Source: Reclinomonas americana ATCC 50394 (taxonomy: Eukaryota; Jakobida; Jakobea; Jakobida). Taken from it: 43,586 nt of DNA. A program made the position numbers and the translations under genes. This document shows, in pieces, positions 1 to 10,150 of this stretch; within the stretch, counting starts at the first letter, position 1, and the number at the start of each line of letters is the position of its first letter. Under the pieces are notes generated by a model. The model did no database searches, was not told the origin of the DNA, and saw only the letters and a program-made list of their open reading frames with translations. Where the stretch lies: NCBI GenBank assembly GCA_048213135.1, contig PS015623.1:1-43586 (forward strand), read 5' to 3'.

Positions 1-3000
1 ACAAGCGCTGAAGCAAAAGGTTCGCCTCCACTGTGGTCGATTCTCTGTGCTCGTTGTTGTTTCATTCCTTGTCGTGGCCTCGGCAGACTCGTCAGTTGGC
101 TGTGGGACAACTGCAGCAGCTGTACACCCAGGCGCTTCTGCAGGCCCAGTCGCAGGTGACGATTGTGTCGGATCCATCGTCAGGTGGCGCCGTGATGCAG
201 CCACCACCTCCGCCTCCAGCACCGTCGCTGGTCACCAGCATTGTGGAGCGCACGCATGCAGCGTGTGTGCACAAGGTGCATGTGTCACTGGCCGGCAAGG
301 CGCGTCTCTCGTACGGCAAGTGTCTCTGGTGAGCATTCATCCATTCATTTGCTTGACCCTCCCCGTGTTTCCTTTCGCTGACACGCGCACTCCTCGCAGC
401 ATGAGTGGCAGTGCGGATCACCTGGTCGTGGGCACCAGTTCGGGCTACCTCATCACGGTGTCGTGGAGCACGCGACAGGTGGTTCAGGCCGTCGACATTG
501 CCACACTGTGTCAGTCGTGGTTGCAGGCGTTGCTGGAGGAGCCGGAGGACGGTGGCGACGATGGTGATTCTGAGGGCTCGCCGACATCGTCGTCGGCCAG
601 TAGCACCAGCACGTTTCGGCGTACGAGCGATCCTGCGCGCGGTGCAGATGCTCGGTTCGTACCCTCGCACAGCGACCTTTCCTTTCTCGCATCTCCACTG
701 CGTCTAATCGCGAGACGTAGAGGCATTGTACCGACGCTGACGGTGCGGGAGATCATGCACCAGTCGAGCCTGCCGTACTGCTACCTGCTGCTGCTCAACA
801 ACGGTGCCGTGGCCATTGTGCAAGACGTAACCATGGTGCGCGCCAGTCGTGACACTCCTTCTTTTTCTCTCTCTTCCGTCTCACGTGTCTGTGTCTAGGG
901 TCGAGGCAGTGGCTATGTGGAGTACGTAGGACACTACGTGTGCAAGCGCGGAGTGCATTCGGTTCATCTCGCACCCGAATTACCGCGTCTGGCACTGGCC
1001 ACCACCAGGTGCGACGCTGCTGTAATTACCATTCATCTCATTCAGCGCCTCTTACCATCTATTGTGGCGCGGGCGCGCGCGCAGGCATCGCGTGGATGTG
1101 TTTGATGTGATTGTGGCGGACCAGCGGCCAGGAGGCCCGTCGTCGTCGTCAGAGTCGTCGGCACTGCGCACTCGCCGCGTGTTCACAGTGGATGTGGCGC
1201 CCGGCATTGTGACAGCGGTGCGGTGGTCTCCTGACGCGCGTCAGCTGGCCGTTGCCGTGGCGGCTCCTCCGCGGTCCTTGGACGACGAGCGGTGAGTTGT
1301 GGTAGCGCTCGAAAGTTGCCAGTCGGTGTGCTGACAAGTTGGAGCAGAGAGGACGCTCTCAGCTCGCACAAGAGCACCGATGGTGGCGCGCCGACTGCCT
1401 CACGACCCGAAGTTAGAGTTTATTGGTTGCGACAGCACGTGCAGCGAGTGGGTCCTTCGGTACTACCGCCGCATCTGCACTCGTACGGCTCACGGTGTAT
1501 TCCGGCGGAGCTGGCGAGTCGCGAGCATCCCGATCGTCTGTATGCCATCACGCAAATGGTGAACAAGTGTTCTTTGCATGGATAGCTTGCACTCTTTCTG
1601 TGCGCGCGATGCTCACTGCAGTCGCAGGAATGGGGAGCCGGTGGTTTCCAGTTGGTGTGCTCGAGCGACTGGATGGAGGCCGGTGACTGGTCGTCGTCTC
1701 CTGAGCTGCGCATTCAGACGTTTGCCAAGCCGCTGCACGCCGTCAACCGCACGCAACGGTGCGGACAGACCGTGGTGCTGGTCTCCGATCGCTTCTTGCT
1801 GCTGGTGATGCCGACACCGTCCGGCGTGACGCGGTGTCAGCACGTCCAACTGCCAGTCTCGTACATGGAGCAGAATTTCCCCGTGACGGTGCGTGCGCAG
1901 AGAGGGAGTGAACTGCGCTGTAATGTCGTCGCCCACTCATTCTCGTGTCGCAGTGCGCAAGCGTGACGCTGGATGGCTTGTGGATTGTTGTGGCTGGTCG
2001 ACGAGGTTGCTGCGTGTTTCGCACAGATCTGGGGCGCTGGCGATTCTTCTCCGAGGCAGCGCACGAAAGGTCGTTTCACTGCAGCTGTGTGGGATGGATC
2101 TCGCAGCACTCGGATCCGTCTCCCTACCTCGTGTTGGCTTGTGACATGCGCACGGCGGCACAGGCGTCGGGCTACTCGTCCACGTCGCGTTCGGCACGCA
2201 ATTTTGTCGTTCCGCCGGTCAGCGAATCCTCGTCGTCGTCACCTCTCTTTGCCGTGCGTCATTGTCGTACATCTGTGCGTGTGCCTCGTTTGTAAGCCTC
2301 TCACCATCGCATCGCGACAGTTGCGCATCTACTCTGCACGCACCCTCGACAACGACGACATTCTGTTGGAGTATCCGCTGCCGGCGCCGGCGCAATTGCT
2401 GGACATTTCCGACCCGGTACAACCGGTCCGACTGCCGCACCGTGGCGGCCGTTCCACGACCTCGCGCTCATTCGAACCGCTGTTGACCTCTCGCACGCTG
2501 AAAAAGGAGGAGACGCGCTACATTACTGTACTCGACGTGCGACACGTGTTGCTGCTCTTTAGGTGGACGCAGAATGCCAACGAAGGTCTGGCGGGCGACT
2601 GGCGATATTTGTCGGTCGCTTGAACTAACTGGCTTGCAGGCAACACAATGGAGTTGGAGCTGCTGCGCGAGATCTCACTGTCGAATCCATACAACACATG
2701 CTCCACGGCCGTCTGCTGGATGTACACGGGCGTTGCACCGTTTGCTTTGGCTCCCGAGTCGAGGTGGGACGCTATCTGTGTTTGCGTGTATGATTCCTGG
2801 TGCTGATGTGCTTGCGCTGGAGCAGAAGGCGATCGCACTCCAAGGAGCCGCTGATGCCGGCCATTCTGCTGCAACGGCAGACTGGCTTGCTGACGATTCT
2901 CGATCCGGTGACCGAAGCAGAGGTATCTCCCTGCCTTCAACTCTTTAATGGTTCTGTCGACACTCACCTACTGTACTGCATCCTAGGTGTGCGTTGGCGA

Positions 3001-5292
3001 GGGCATTGAGGATGTGTGGGTGCAGGACATGCATGCCGACTTGGCGCACATTGTCGTCAGCAGTTGGAACATTGGTGTCGAGGTAAGCGTGCTGTGTGTG
3101 AGGCCAGCATGTAGGTATGGCGTTTCACACACACCTCTTTGTGTGCAGGTGTGGACGTTGAGTTGCCGGGGCAGTGCGAGTGACGGCTACTCGTGGGGAT
3201 CAATAGAGTGTGAGCCGGTGCATCTGGTAGATACGGATCCAGAGACCACTCTGCTGGGCATCCTGTCCGATGCGGGTACGGTGGTCTTTGGGCAGTGGAC
3301 GCGCCCGTTTGAGAACCGGCGTATGACGCAGTCGCCGTTTGGATTGCACGTAGAGGTCCGTTGGGGGCATCTTACTCTCTCTCCTCTCTCTCGCACTCAC
3401 AGTGTGAAGAGCAGGAAGTGCCATTCGCACACGGGATTCTGCTCGGCATGGCGCGTCTGGGACGCACAGACTCGAGCGTGTGCGCGCAGTGGCTGACGCC
3501 GCGCACCTCCGAGTGTCTGCTGATTGCTGCACTGCTGCGATACATGGATCGGTTGGAGAAAGATCCGGCGGCCGACATGGATGAATTGCATCACGCTGCC
3601 GCTCTCTGTCGCCAGTTTCCGCATTTCCACGGTGAGCCGCGACCGTCCTTCTCTCTCTCATTCACACTTCCGTCGCTGAGTGGTGGGTGGTTCGTCCAGA
3701 TGTCACCGCCCATTGCATCCGCAAGTCCGAAATCGAGAGTCGCGAGTACCTGTATCGCGTGCTGGGCACGCATCTGGATCTGTTTCGGGTGTGTGCGGCT
3801 GCTCTCATTCTCCTCTTCCTACTTTTTTCAATCTGACCTCGCACGTGACAGGAATGTCTGGAGCGACGAGAACTGCATGCCAGTGTGTGTCACTTGTTGA
3901 TTCTGCGCGAGACAGAGGGTCTCACTTTTAGTCGCCGCATGGCGCTGCAACTCTTGCCGATTGCCATGGACTGCTTCCTGCAAGAGGAGTTGGCGCTGAC
4001 GAATGCACAAGAGACGCACCGACCGGCGACTGTGACTGCCACTTCTGTGCCATATGCACCACCGTCGCTCAANNNNNNNNNNNNNNNNNNNNTCGCGTGC
4101 AACAGCTGCTGGTGACGTCGGGTCGGTTGCTGCTGAGTGACGGTGTGTGGCGATGGTCGGCCTGGTTGCAATTGTGTCGTGCGTTCCCGCAGGAGCAGTA
4201 CGACTTGGTGGCGCGCACGTTGGCGTTGGACACGGAGCCGATGGCGTTGTCGTCCTTGTCGGCGGTGCAGACGCCCATGCCCGTCTCGCGACTGCGTGAG
4301 AACGGAGGAGTTGGGGAGGGGGGTTCACCGGTGCCGAAGATCTCAGTGTTTTCGGAGACCACCGACACTGGCGGTGCGTCGCATGTGTCGAGTGCCAGTG
4401 AGTTGGAGGAGTTGCTGCGACGCTCCGGCAGTTTCTCCGACTCGCTGCTCCTGTCGTGGTCGGAGCGGCGACTGCGCAGCCGGTGGCTGTCGGCCGACCT
4501 GCTGCTCGACGCCGTGCAGGCGGTGTTGGAGTCGTTCCCGTCGTTGGCGTTTGCGTTGACGGCACTGCACTGGCAGTCCGATCGGACGCAGCTTCACATT
4601 CCACCGCACTTGCAGGCCGCCGCGTCCGCACTGTCCAGCCCCGACGAGGCCAGTGCCGGCAGCAGTGCGGGCAGTTCGCGCCCGGGCACGCCGGATCCGG
4701 CCAGTCTGCTCAGCTCGAATCCCGACTTGGCGGGCATTGCCGGCTCGGCGGGAATGGCCGGCGGTGACGCGCCCTCGTGGCAACTCATCATGTGGCACCT
4801 GGAGGATCAGCAGCGCTTCGACTGGCTGCTCGTGTTTGGCGTCGCCACTGGCCAGGTCGAAGTGCTGCGCCAGTGCCTCGATGTGGTAGCAGAGACACTG
4901 GAAGACCGTCCGCCGGCCGTCGCCAGCTGGAGTCGCATGTCGCCTCCCGTAGCACGCTCCGACGGCAGCCCGTCGCCATGGCCAGCTCCCGGAGGAGCTC
5001 TGCTGCTGCCTAGACCACCGCTGGAGCTGATCCACGCGGTGCAGAACTTGGCCGTGCGATTCCTACAGCTGGCCGACGAGCCGGACGATCGCACTCGGCC
5101 TTCGCCCGCCCAGCGACTCGTCATGCACAGCGTCAAACTGCACGGGTTGCGTCCTTGTGTTCCCACTGCACGTTTTTTTCCTTTGGAAAGCTCACATACA
5201 GTTGTTGGGGCAGGCTACGCGACGTGCTGCAGGAGATCGCCACCCTCACGGCCGACTTGCCGAGCTCGGTCGCCGCTGTCCCGCCCGCTGAG
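1..5292 (+). CDS. RIC1: RIC1 homolog, Rab6/Ypt6 guanine-exchange factor subunit (5' end outside window)
   Basis: In other eukaryotes RIC1 pairs with RGP1 to activate the Golgi GTPase Rab6/Ypt6 for endosome-to-Golgi transport. The N-terminal half (to about 3350) reads as a beta-propeller-like region, including a segment reading LRIYSARTLDNDD and one reading WIVVAGRRG, as in RIC1 family members. The C-terminal RIC1 domain is clear from about 3580: CRQFPHFH, then an exon with LFRECLERRELHASVCHLLI (split by an intron at about 3788). A Ser/Gly-rich insert lies at 4615-4760. There are well over ten short introns. The last is 5146-5213, with a GTTGCG donor, and the CDS stops at TGA 5290-5292. A 20-N gap at 4073-4092 changes reading frame, so its true length is unknown. 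Roughly the first 100 residues are missing. The family call is strong; exons between 1290 and 1640 are the least certain. Confidence 0.85.
4073..4092. other. Assembly gap (20 N) inside RIC1
   Basis: The run of 20 N interrupts the RIC1 domain. The open frame before it and the open frame after it differ, so the run is a placeholder and not a measured length. Confidence 0.99.
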
Positions 5293-5340
5293 TAAAATCA
5301 TGCATTTTCCCGCGCATTTTCAATCCACATTTTACTTCCG

Positions 5341-7271
5341 ATGAGCGGAGCACGAGCATCGCCCAACGCGCCCAAGAGCCACTCATCGCCCTCGCCAGCG
5401 CCTCCTGCGGCCTCCTCAGCAAAGCCGTCGGCCGCTCTGGACAACGCGTTTCGCGCCTTTTCGCAAATCCGACGCAGTGTGCGCGACTTGCAAGCAGGCT
5501 CGCTGCTGTTTCACTGGGACGCCAGTGGTCTCACGCCAAAGTTGCGCCTGTGTGTCTCCTTCTATGTGCGTGTGTGGGAGACAGAGAGTTTGAGTCGCCA
5601 TTTCCACTCACTTGTCACACACACACGCACACAGGTTCTTCTTGGTGAATCTCGAGCATCACTTGTTGTGTGTGTACGAGATTGAGCGCAACAAGCGACC
5701 AGATGGAACCTCGTCGTTCCCCTCATCGCTCGCTCGAGAGACACTGTCGTTGGAGTTTGAGGTGCCTCTGAGTTCCATTGTCAAGGTCATTGCGCTGGCG
5801 GAGCGCGATGAGAGCAAAGGGTGAGCGCACACACAGAGATAGACACACAGTCACACAGTGTCTCACTGTGTGTGCGTGACAGTCGTCGCGGCATTCCGAA
5901 TGATGATGAGGACGACGATGATTCGTATGGAGTGCCAAAGACTCCTGAGCAGATTGAGAAGCGCACGTTTGCGGTGGTGTTGCGTGATCGGCGGCACTTG
6001 ACGATTGTGTCGCCGAGTCGCGAGGACTTTAGGCGATGGTACTTTGGTCTCACGTTCTTGGCCAACATTGAGGTGCGTGGCTTGGTCGCGCAAAGACAAC
6101 TCGCGATCAGCACGGCTGATCGATGCCTCTCTTCACATGTACAGCCACTGGCGGAGGTGAATGTGACGTCGGAGTTGGCGGATCTGCTGGGCGATGAGGA
6201 TAATGTGCGGGGACTGGCGATGCGACAGCAGAATGCCGAGCGGCAGCAGCGCAGGGCCTCGGTCGACAAGAAGGCGGCGGCGGGTGGTCGGCCACTGCAC
6301 CGACAAGCGGTGCGCGTGTGTGTGTGCATGTGTGAATGTCGTTGGTGTGTGGACGTGCTGGCGCTGACGATGGCTGGTGAGCAGAGCGAGGGCGACGATC
6401 TCGGGAGCGGATTGGTCGGTGGTGTGCTCGAGGGTGGCGTGGACAGCGAGAGTGGCGCAGACAGTGCTGTGTACGGTAGTGGCGAGGAGGATGAGGAGGA
6501 GTTTGAGGACGATACGGAAGACTTGCCGGCGTCGGGGCGCGGAAGTGCCAGCCAGGTGCGTTCTCTTCACACTGTTGCTTTGTTATTGTTGATTTGCTCA
6601 CTCCCCGCACAGAGTGGTGCTCCGTCAGTGGCATGGTCGACGCTGACGCAGACTGGCTCCGACACCACGTCGCAGCGTGGCCGCGAGGTGCTGGAATTCG
6701 ACAATGAAGAGGAGGCCGACGACGACGACGACGAGGGTGAGACGGCGGCGGAGCGCGCCGCACGTGATCGGCAGCTGTCGCTGTCGTTGCAGCGGAATCG
6801 CGACCAGGCAGCGCTCATCGAGGCGCTGGCCGAGGAGAACAAACTGCTCGTGGCCATTCGGGACGAGAAGACGAATGTGATCAACAAGCTGCTGGAGCAG
6901 ATTGACATTCTCAAGGACGCCCTGTCGACCTCCATGACGCTGCAGCGCACGCACGAGGAGGAGCTCGATCGCAGACGAGAGGAGAACGAGAAGCTGATGG
7001 TGCTGCTGAGCGCGGCGCGCAGCGGTGCATCATCGTCACCGCAAGTCAAGCAACATCAGCGGCATTTGGTCGGCGAAATCGATCGACTCAATGAGGTGTG
7101 TGAGGGAGAGGAGAGGGAGGGAGGAAAGTTATATGATGTGCACGCGCGTGTGCTGACTGTGTGTGTGTGTTTGTGCAGATTGTCAAGGCCAAGGAGGAGA
7201 CCATTCAGTCGCTGGTGAAGCTGCTGAAGGACAACCGTGTGCCATTCTCACCCTCCAAGATCCGCTCATAG
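5341..7271 (+). CDS. PH-domain and coiled-coil protein
   Basis: The start is the ATG at 5341 (MSGARASPNAPKS), 48 bp after the RIC1 stop, and the stop is TAG 7269-7271. Exons 1-4 give a pleckstrin-homology-like fold: beta strands around LQAGSLLFHW, FFLVNLEHHLLCVYE and LEFEVPLSSIVKVIAL, then TFAVVLRDRRHLTIVSPS, ending in a helix with the typical Trp (FRRWYFGLTFLANI, about 6030-6070). An acidic linker follows (6480-6520, 6700-6735). The C-terminal half (about 6740-7095) is a long charged coiled coil (LIEALAEENKLL, EKTNVINKLLEQIDILKDAL). Introns use GTG-type donors with TG-rich interiors. PH domains bind phosphoinositides or proteins, so a membrane-associated scaffold or traffic role is inferred. 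No ortholog name can be given. Confidence 0.7.
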
Positions 7272-7393
7272 TGCGTACGCGCTGCTTGTGTTGTTGTTGG
7301 TTTTTCTCTCGGTGCGAATGATATGGTGCAAGGACAATGCGTGTAGTGAAGATGATGGATAGTTACATTTTCATTGAACAACAACAACAACAC

Positions 7394-9198
7394 TCAGTGG
7401 AAAACAAACGCTGTGCCGGGCTTGGTGGGCGTGGTGGTGGCGGTGATTGATGATGACACGCCGCTGCCACTTGCACCAGACTCCTGCTTGAAAATGGAGC
7501 GCACGGGTGGTGTGGCCTTGTCGTCGGCGAACGAGCGACGCGGTCGCACCATTTCTCGCGGCGGGGCACAGAAGCTGTAGAAGCTGCTGACGCGCTCGCC
7601 TCGCATCTCGCGCTCCAGCAGCTCGTCGCGCTTGCTCTTGTCGTACGAGTCGCCGAGGCGCAGCAGCACGCCCTGCAGATCGACAGTGTACTGTGCGTCG
7701 GGCAGAGCGTGCAGTCGGGTGGCGATTTGGTCGCCCAGCAGCTGTGCACGCACGCAGCGAGAGAGAAGTGAGTGGAGAGGAGTCGACCGGGGCGAAGGTG
7801 ATGTGTTCTCACTCACCAAGTAGGATCCACTGGGGACGCCGGCCACGCAGCCGGTGACGTTCCACAGCTGCCAGCGATTGGGGTGCGTGTCGACTTTGGT
7901 CTCCTTCCACACCACCTCGGTGGCGAGGAGACCGCCACTGGAGAATGGCGCGTCGTAATAGTTCCACGAGTGATCCACACCCACGCCCTTGCCCTTGTAG
8001 CTGCGCCCGGTGGCACTGGACTGCCGGCCATTGGACTGTCGCTCGCTCTTGGCCTGTTCGCGCGCCGCGCGCAGACGAAGAGCGTGATCGCGGTTCTCCT
8101 CGCGATCCCGCAGGCACAGGCGCAGCAACTGTGCGCCGTCGGCAATGCCCGTCCACCGCCCCTGATCCCAGTCGTAGGCCCCTGTGGCACCAAGAGTGTG
8201 AGGATTGCATCCGTGGCATGCATGGCACTGGCCACGAACGCACCCTGCCACTTGTCGCCCGACATGCGGAACCGGCCAGTGGGGTCCACGTCGAAGCGCG
8301 CCACAAACTTCCAGTACCAGCGCGATCCATCGACGACATCACCGCGGCGGTCGACCTGAGACTTTTTGCGTGTGGACCACGCCACGGGGATCTCGTAGGC
8401 CAGCGCCCCGACTGCGCACATGTCAGCAAGGGAGGGAGAGGAAAAAGGGAGTGAACAGCGCAACTGTCGGCCACCGCAGACTGCGACGACTCCAGGCTGC
8501 TCTTGATCAGCACATCGGCGTCGTCGACAGGAGCGCTGCTGTGGGTGCGGCCGTGCGGAGTGCGCATCTCGTCGACCAGCTGCATCACTGGCGTCGGCAC
8601 CGCATGCGCAGCGGCGGACACCGCCGCCGGCTGCATCCACGCATCATAAGAAACACATACATACATGTGCGCAGGCAGAGAGACGCACCACATCCACGGC
8701 CGTGTTGGCGCGCTTCATCGCCGGTGCCTCCTCGTCGACATCGACTTGGGCGGGTCGTTTCATGCCGCGACCGTTGCTCACCAGCACCACACGCAGGCGC
8801 CGCACGTCACCGTCACCCTGCACACCACACTCGGCCAGTGTGCGCGCACGTGTGCGCTCGTCAGGGTCCACCAGCAGCTCGTCATTGAGCAGCATCTGTT
8901 GCACGCGAGAGAATGCGCCCTCAGGAATGCTGGTCATGATTTGTGTCAACTGTGTGTGTGTGTGTGGGTGGAGTGTGGTGAGACACACGTGTGTGAGAGA
9001 AGAAGAAGAGGGAGAGGAGCGCACCAGTGCACCAAGAGTTGTCGCGCCAGTGAGCCCCACACACTCCACTCGTGTGTGTGGAGCAATGTGCATGCCCACC
9101 ACGTCCACCACAACAGCAAACTTGACGCTCTGCGCGACATGTGAGCGAGCGAGAATTAAAACCACAAATAGCACGTGCAACGTGTCGCACGCAACCAT
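7394..9198 (-). CDS. Unrecognised protein with ubiquitin-like N-terminal region
   Basis: The first exons (9198 to about 8690) read SVKFAVVVDVVGMHIAP, TLGALV, QQMLLNDELLV, ERTRARTLAECGVQGDGDVR and LRVVLVSNG. Their order resembles the beta-grasp fold of ubiquitin-like proteins (the strand-loop 'L-x-E-C-G-V-x-D-G-D-x-x-R-L-R-V-V-L' pattern). After a linker, the middle and C-terminal parts contain WYWKFVARFDVDPTGRFRMSG, then an AYDWDQGRW segment, a charged helix and NRWQLWNVTGCVAGVPSGSYL, which I do not recognise. The intron at 8464 has a GTTGCG donor. The stop is at 7394. The start at 9196-9198 lies in CCATGG, which also supplies an ATG on the other strand; an upstream in-frame ATG at 9255 is possible. 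Function unknown. Confidence 0.55.
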
Positions 9199-9489
9199 GG
9201 CTCCACGACAAGGCAAAAGAAAGGTTTGTTGTGTTTGACCGGGAATGGCGAGCACCTGTCAGTGTCTGTCCGGGATCGACATCGACCACCTCGACATCGA
9301 CCTCTTGCCTTTGTTGTCGCGCAACAATGGGGGGCTGTTGTTCTCGCTGTTGCGGGGCATGCTGGGTTCGTTTTGCGTGCCGACATGATGACGCATGAGT
9401 GAGAAAAGGAGTCATGACGCACTCACTTTGACTGCGTTTGCGTGTTGTTCCGCAGAGGAAAGTATGCGGCAAGCGTGATCCCGATGATG
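9197..9489 (+). other. Possible 5' exons of the P2X gene or of a separate small gene
   Basis: ATG 9197-9199 in good context opens MAPRQGKRK and is followed by GTTTGT at 9224. A second candidate exon, 9456-9489, follows an acceptor (CCGCAG) and precedes GTGTGTGTG at 9490. Joined in phase these give a basic N-terminus. The 634-N gap starting at 9503 hides what they connect to. They could be the cytoplasmic start of the P2X receptor or belong to another gene. The ATG overlaps the proposed start of the minus-strand neighbour, so at most one of the two may be real. Confidence 0.3.
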
Positions 9490-9502
9490 GTGTGTGTGTG
9501 CG

Positions 9503-10136
9503 NNNNNNNNNNNNNNNNNNNNNNNNNNNNNNNNNNNNNNNNNNNNNNNNNNNNNNNNNNNNNNNNNNNNNNNNNNNNNNNNNNNNNNNNNNNNNNNNNN
9601 NNNNNNNNNNNNNNNNNNNNNNNNNNNNNNNNNNNNNNNNNNNNNNNNNNNNNNNNNNNNNNNNNNNNNNNNNNNNNNNNNNNNNNNNNNNNNNNNNNNN
9701 NNNNNNNNNNNNNNNNNNNNNNNNNNNNNNNNNNNNNNNNNNNNNNNNNNNNNNNNNNNNNNNNNNNNNNNNNNNNNNNNNNNNNNNNNNNNNNNNNNNN
9801 NNNNNNNNNNNNNNNNNNNNNNNNNNNNNNNNNNNNNNNNNNNNNNNNNNNNNNNNNNNNNNNNNNNNNNNNNNNNNNNNNNNNNNNNNNNNNNNNNNNN
9901 NNNNNNNNNNNNNNNNNNNNNNNNNNNNNNNNNNNNNNNNNNNNNNNNNNNNNNNNNNNNNNNNNNNNNNNNNNNNNNNNNNNNNNNNNNNNNNNNNNNN
10001 NNNNNNNNNNNNNNNNNNNNNNNNNNNNNNNNNNNNNNNNNNNNNNNNNNNNNNNNNNNNNNNNNNNNNNNNNNNNNNNNNNNNNNNNNNNNNNNNNNNN
10101 NNNNNNNNNNNNNNNNNNNNNNNNNNNNNNNNNNNN
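9503..10136. other. Assembly gap (634 N)
   Basis: Unsequenced stretch upstream of, or inside, the P2X receptor gene. It probably contains the true start codon or the first exons. Confidence 0.99.
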
Positions 10137-10150
10137 TCTCTTGTGTGCAG

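Noticed and set aside
92-670. Long minus-strand open frame opposite RIC1
   Set aside because: The plus strand shows RIC1-like protein segments with splice sites; the opposite frame is a GC-rich shadow without conserved features.
4073-4092. Frame change in RIC1 as a real frameshift
   Set aside because: The change sits at a 20-N placeholder gap, so missing sequence explains it.
3828-4631. 267-codon minus-strand frame spanning the 20-N gap
   Set aside because: Composition is Thr/Pro/Arg-rich antisense of RIC1 and includes the N run; no homology or splice logic.
4343-5035. 230-codon minus-strand frame
   Set aside because: Antisense of the clearly coding RIC1 C-terminus.
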